From DATKMS01 sp041497995 (GTDB lineage Bacteria; Desulfobacterota; Binatia; HRBIN30), in contig JBGQHM010000435.1 of the NCBI GenBank assembly GCA_041497995.1, positions 1 to 5,563 of the forward strand: a stretch of 5,563 nt of DNA. Reading direction: 5' to 3'. Made by a program: the position numbers and the translations under genes. The notes beneath the pieces were generated by a model that saw only the letters and a program-made list of their open reading frames with translations, had not been told where the DNA came from and did no database searches. Shown one piece after another: positions 5,562 through 5,563 of the stretch. Each line of letters begins with the position of its first letter. The stretch's first letter is position 1.

Positions 5562-5563
5562 CA

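Noticed and set aside
5533..5563. Start of a + strand gene at ATG 5533
   Set aside because: Only ten codons are visible, there is no convincing ribosome site, and the opposite strand gives a more structured reading.

Overview
The window is GC-rich and densely coding. Four genes lie on the + strand with short gaps, followed by about 330 bp of repeat-packed non-coding DNA. The gene types, the high GC and the intergenic repeats would fit an uncultured, environmental Gram-negative lineage (Desulfobacterota/Binatota-like). That assignment is an impression only; no rRNA or marker gene is present. The Tat-exported molybdoenzyme implies an extracytoplasmic compartment.

Layout: (1) a class I SAM-dependent methyltransferase, probably cut at its 5' end by the window edge; (2) a complete 104-aa small multidrug resistance (SMR) transporter of the EmrE/Qac type; (3) a major facilitator (MFS) transporter whose start is problematic: a Shine-Dalgarno sequence at ideal distance points to an ACG codon at 1132, whereas the first conventional start is TTG at 1201; (4) a large Tat-exported molybdopterin oxidoreductase, which looks like the catalytic (alpha) subunit of a type II DMSO-reductase-family enzyme (the ethylbenzene dehydrogenase / steroid C25 dehydrogenase / nitrate reductase group). 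No electron-transfer beta subunit, haem subunit or chaperone gene follows it. Spacing (24, 12 or 81, and 13 bp) suggests one transcription unit whose promoter lies upstream of the window.

How the genes may work together is inference: a cytoplasmic small-molecule methyltransferase, two membrane transporters and an extracytoplasmic redox enzyme would suit handling of a small, possibly toxic or amine-containing compound. The substrate cannot be read from the sequence.

The 3' region (5216-5468) is the most unusual part. It holds two different four-copy heptanucleotide arrays (NTGAATG and AGCTGAN), a tandem nonamer, and two palindromic hairpins in opposite orientation. The hairpins share a 6-nt loop sequence and a GTGG foot, and their stems differ only by compensatory changes, like a REP/BIME pair. 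The first heptamer array supplies the last codons and the stop of the molybdoenzyme and places TGA in all three + frames. A candidate minus-strand gene end with a CxxC-x13-CxxC pattern enters from the right edge and stops in an inverted heptamer pair, so the repeats may fill the gap between two convergent genes.
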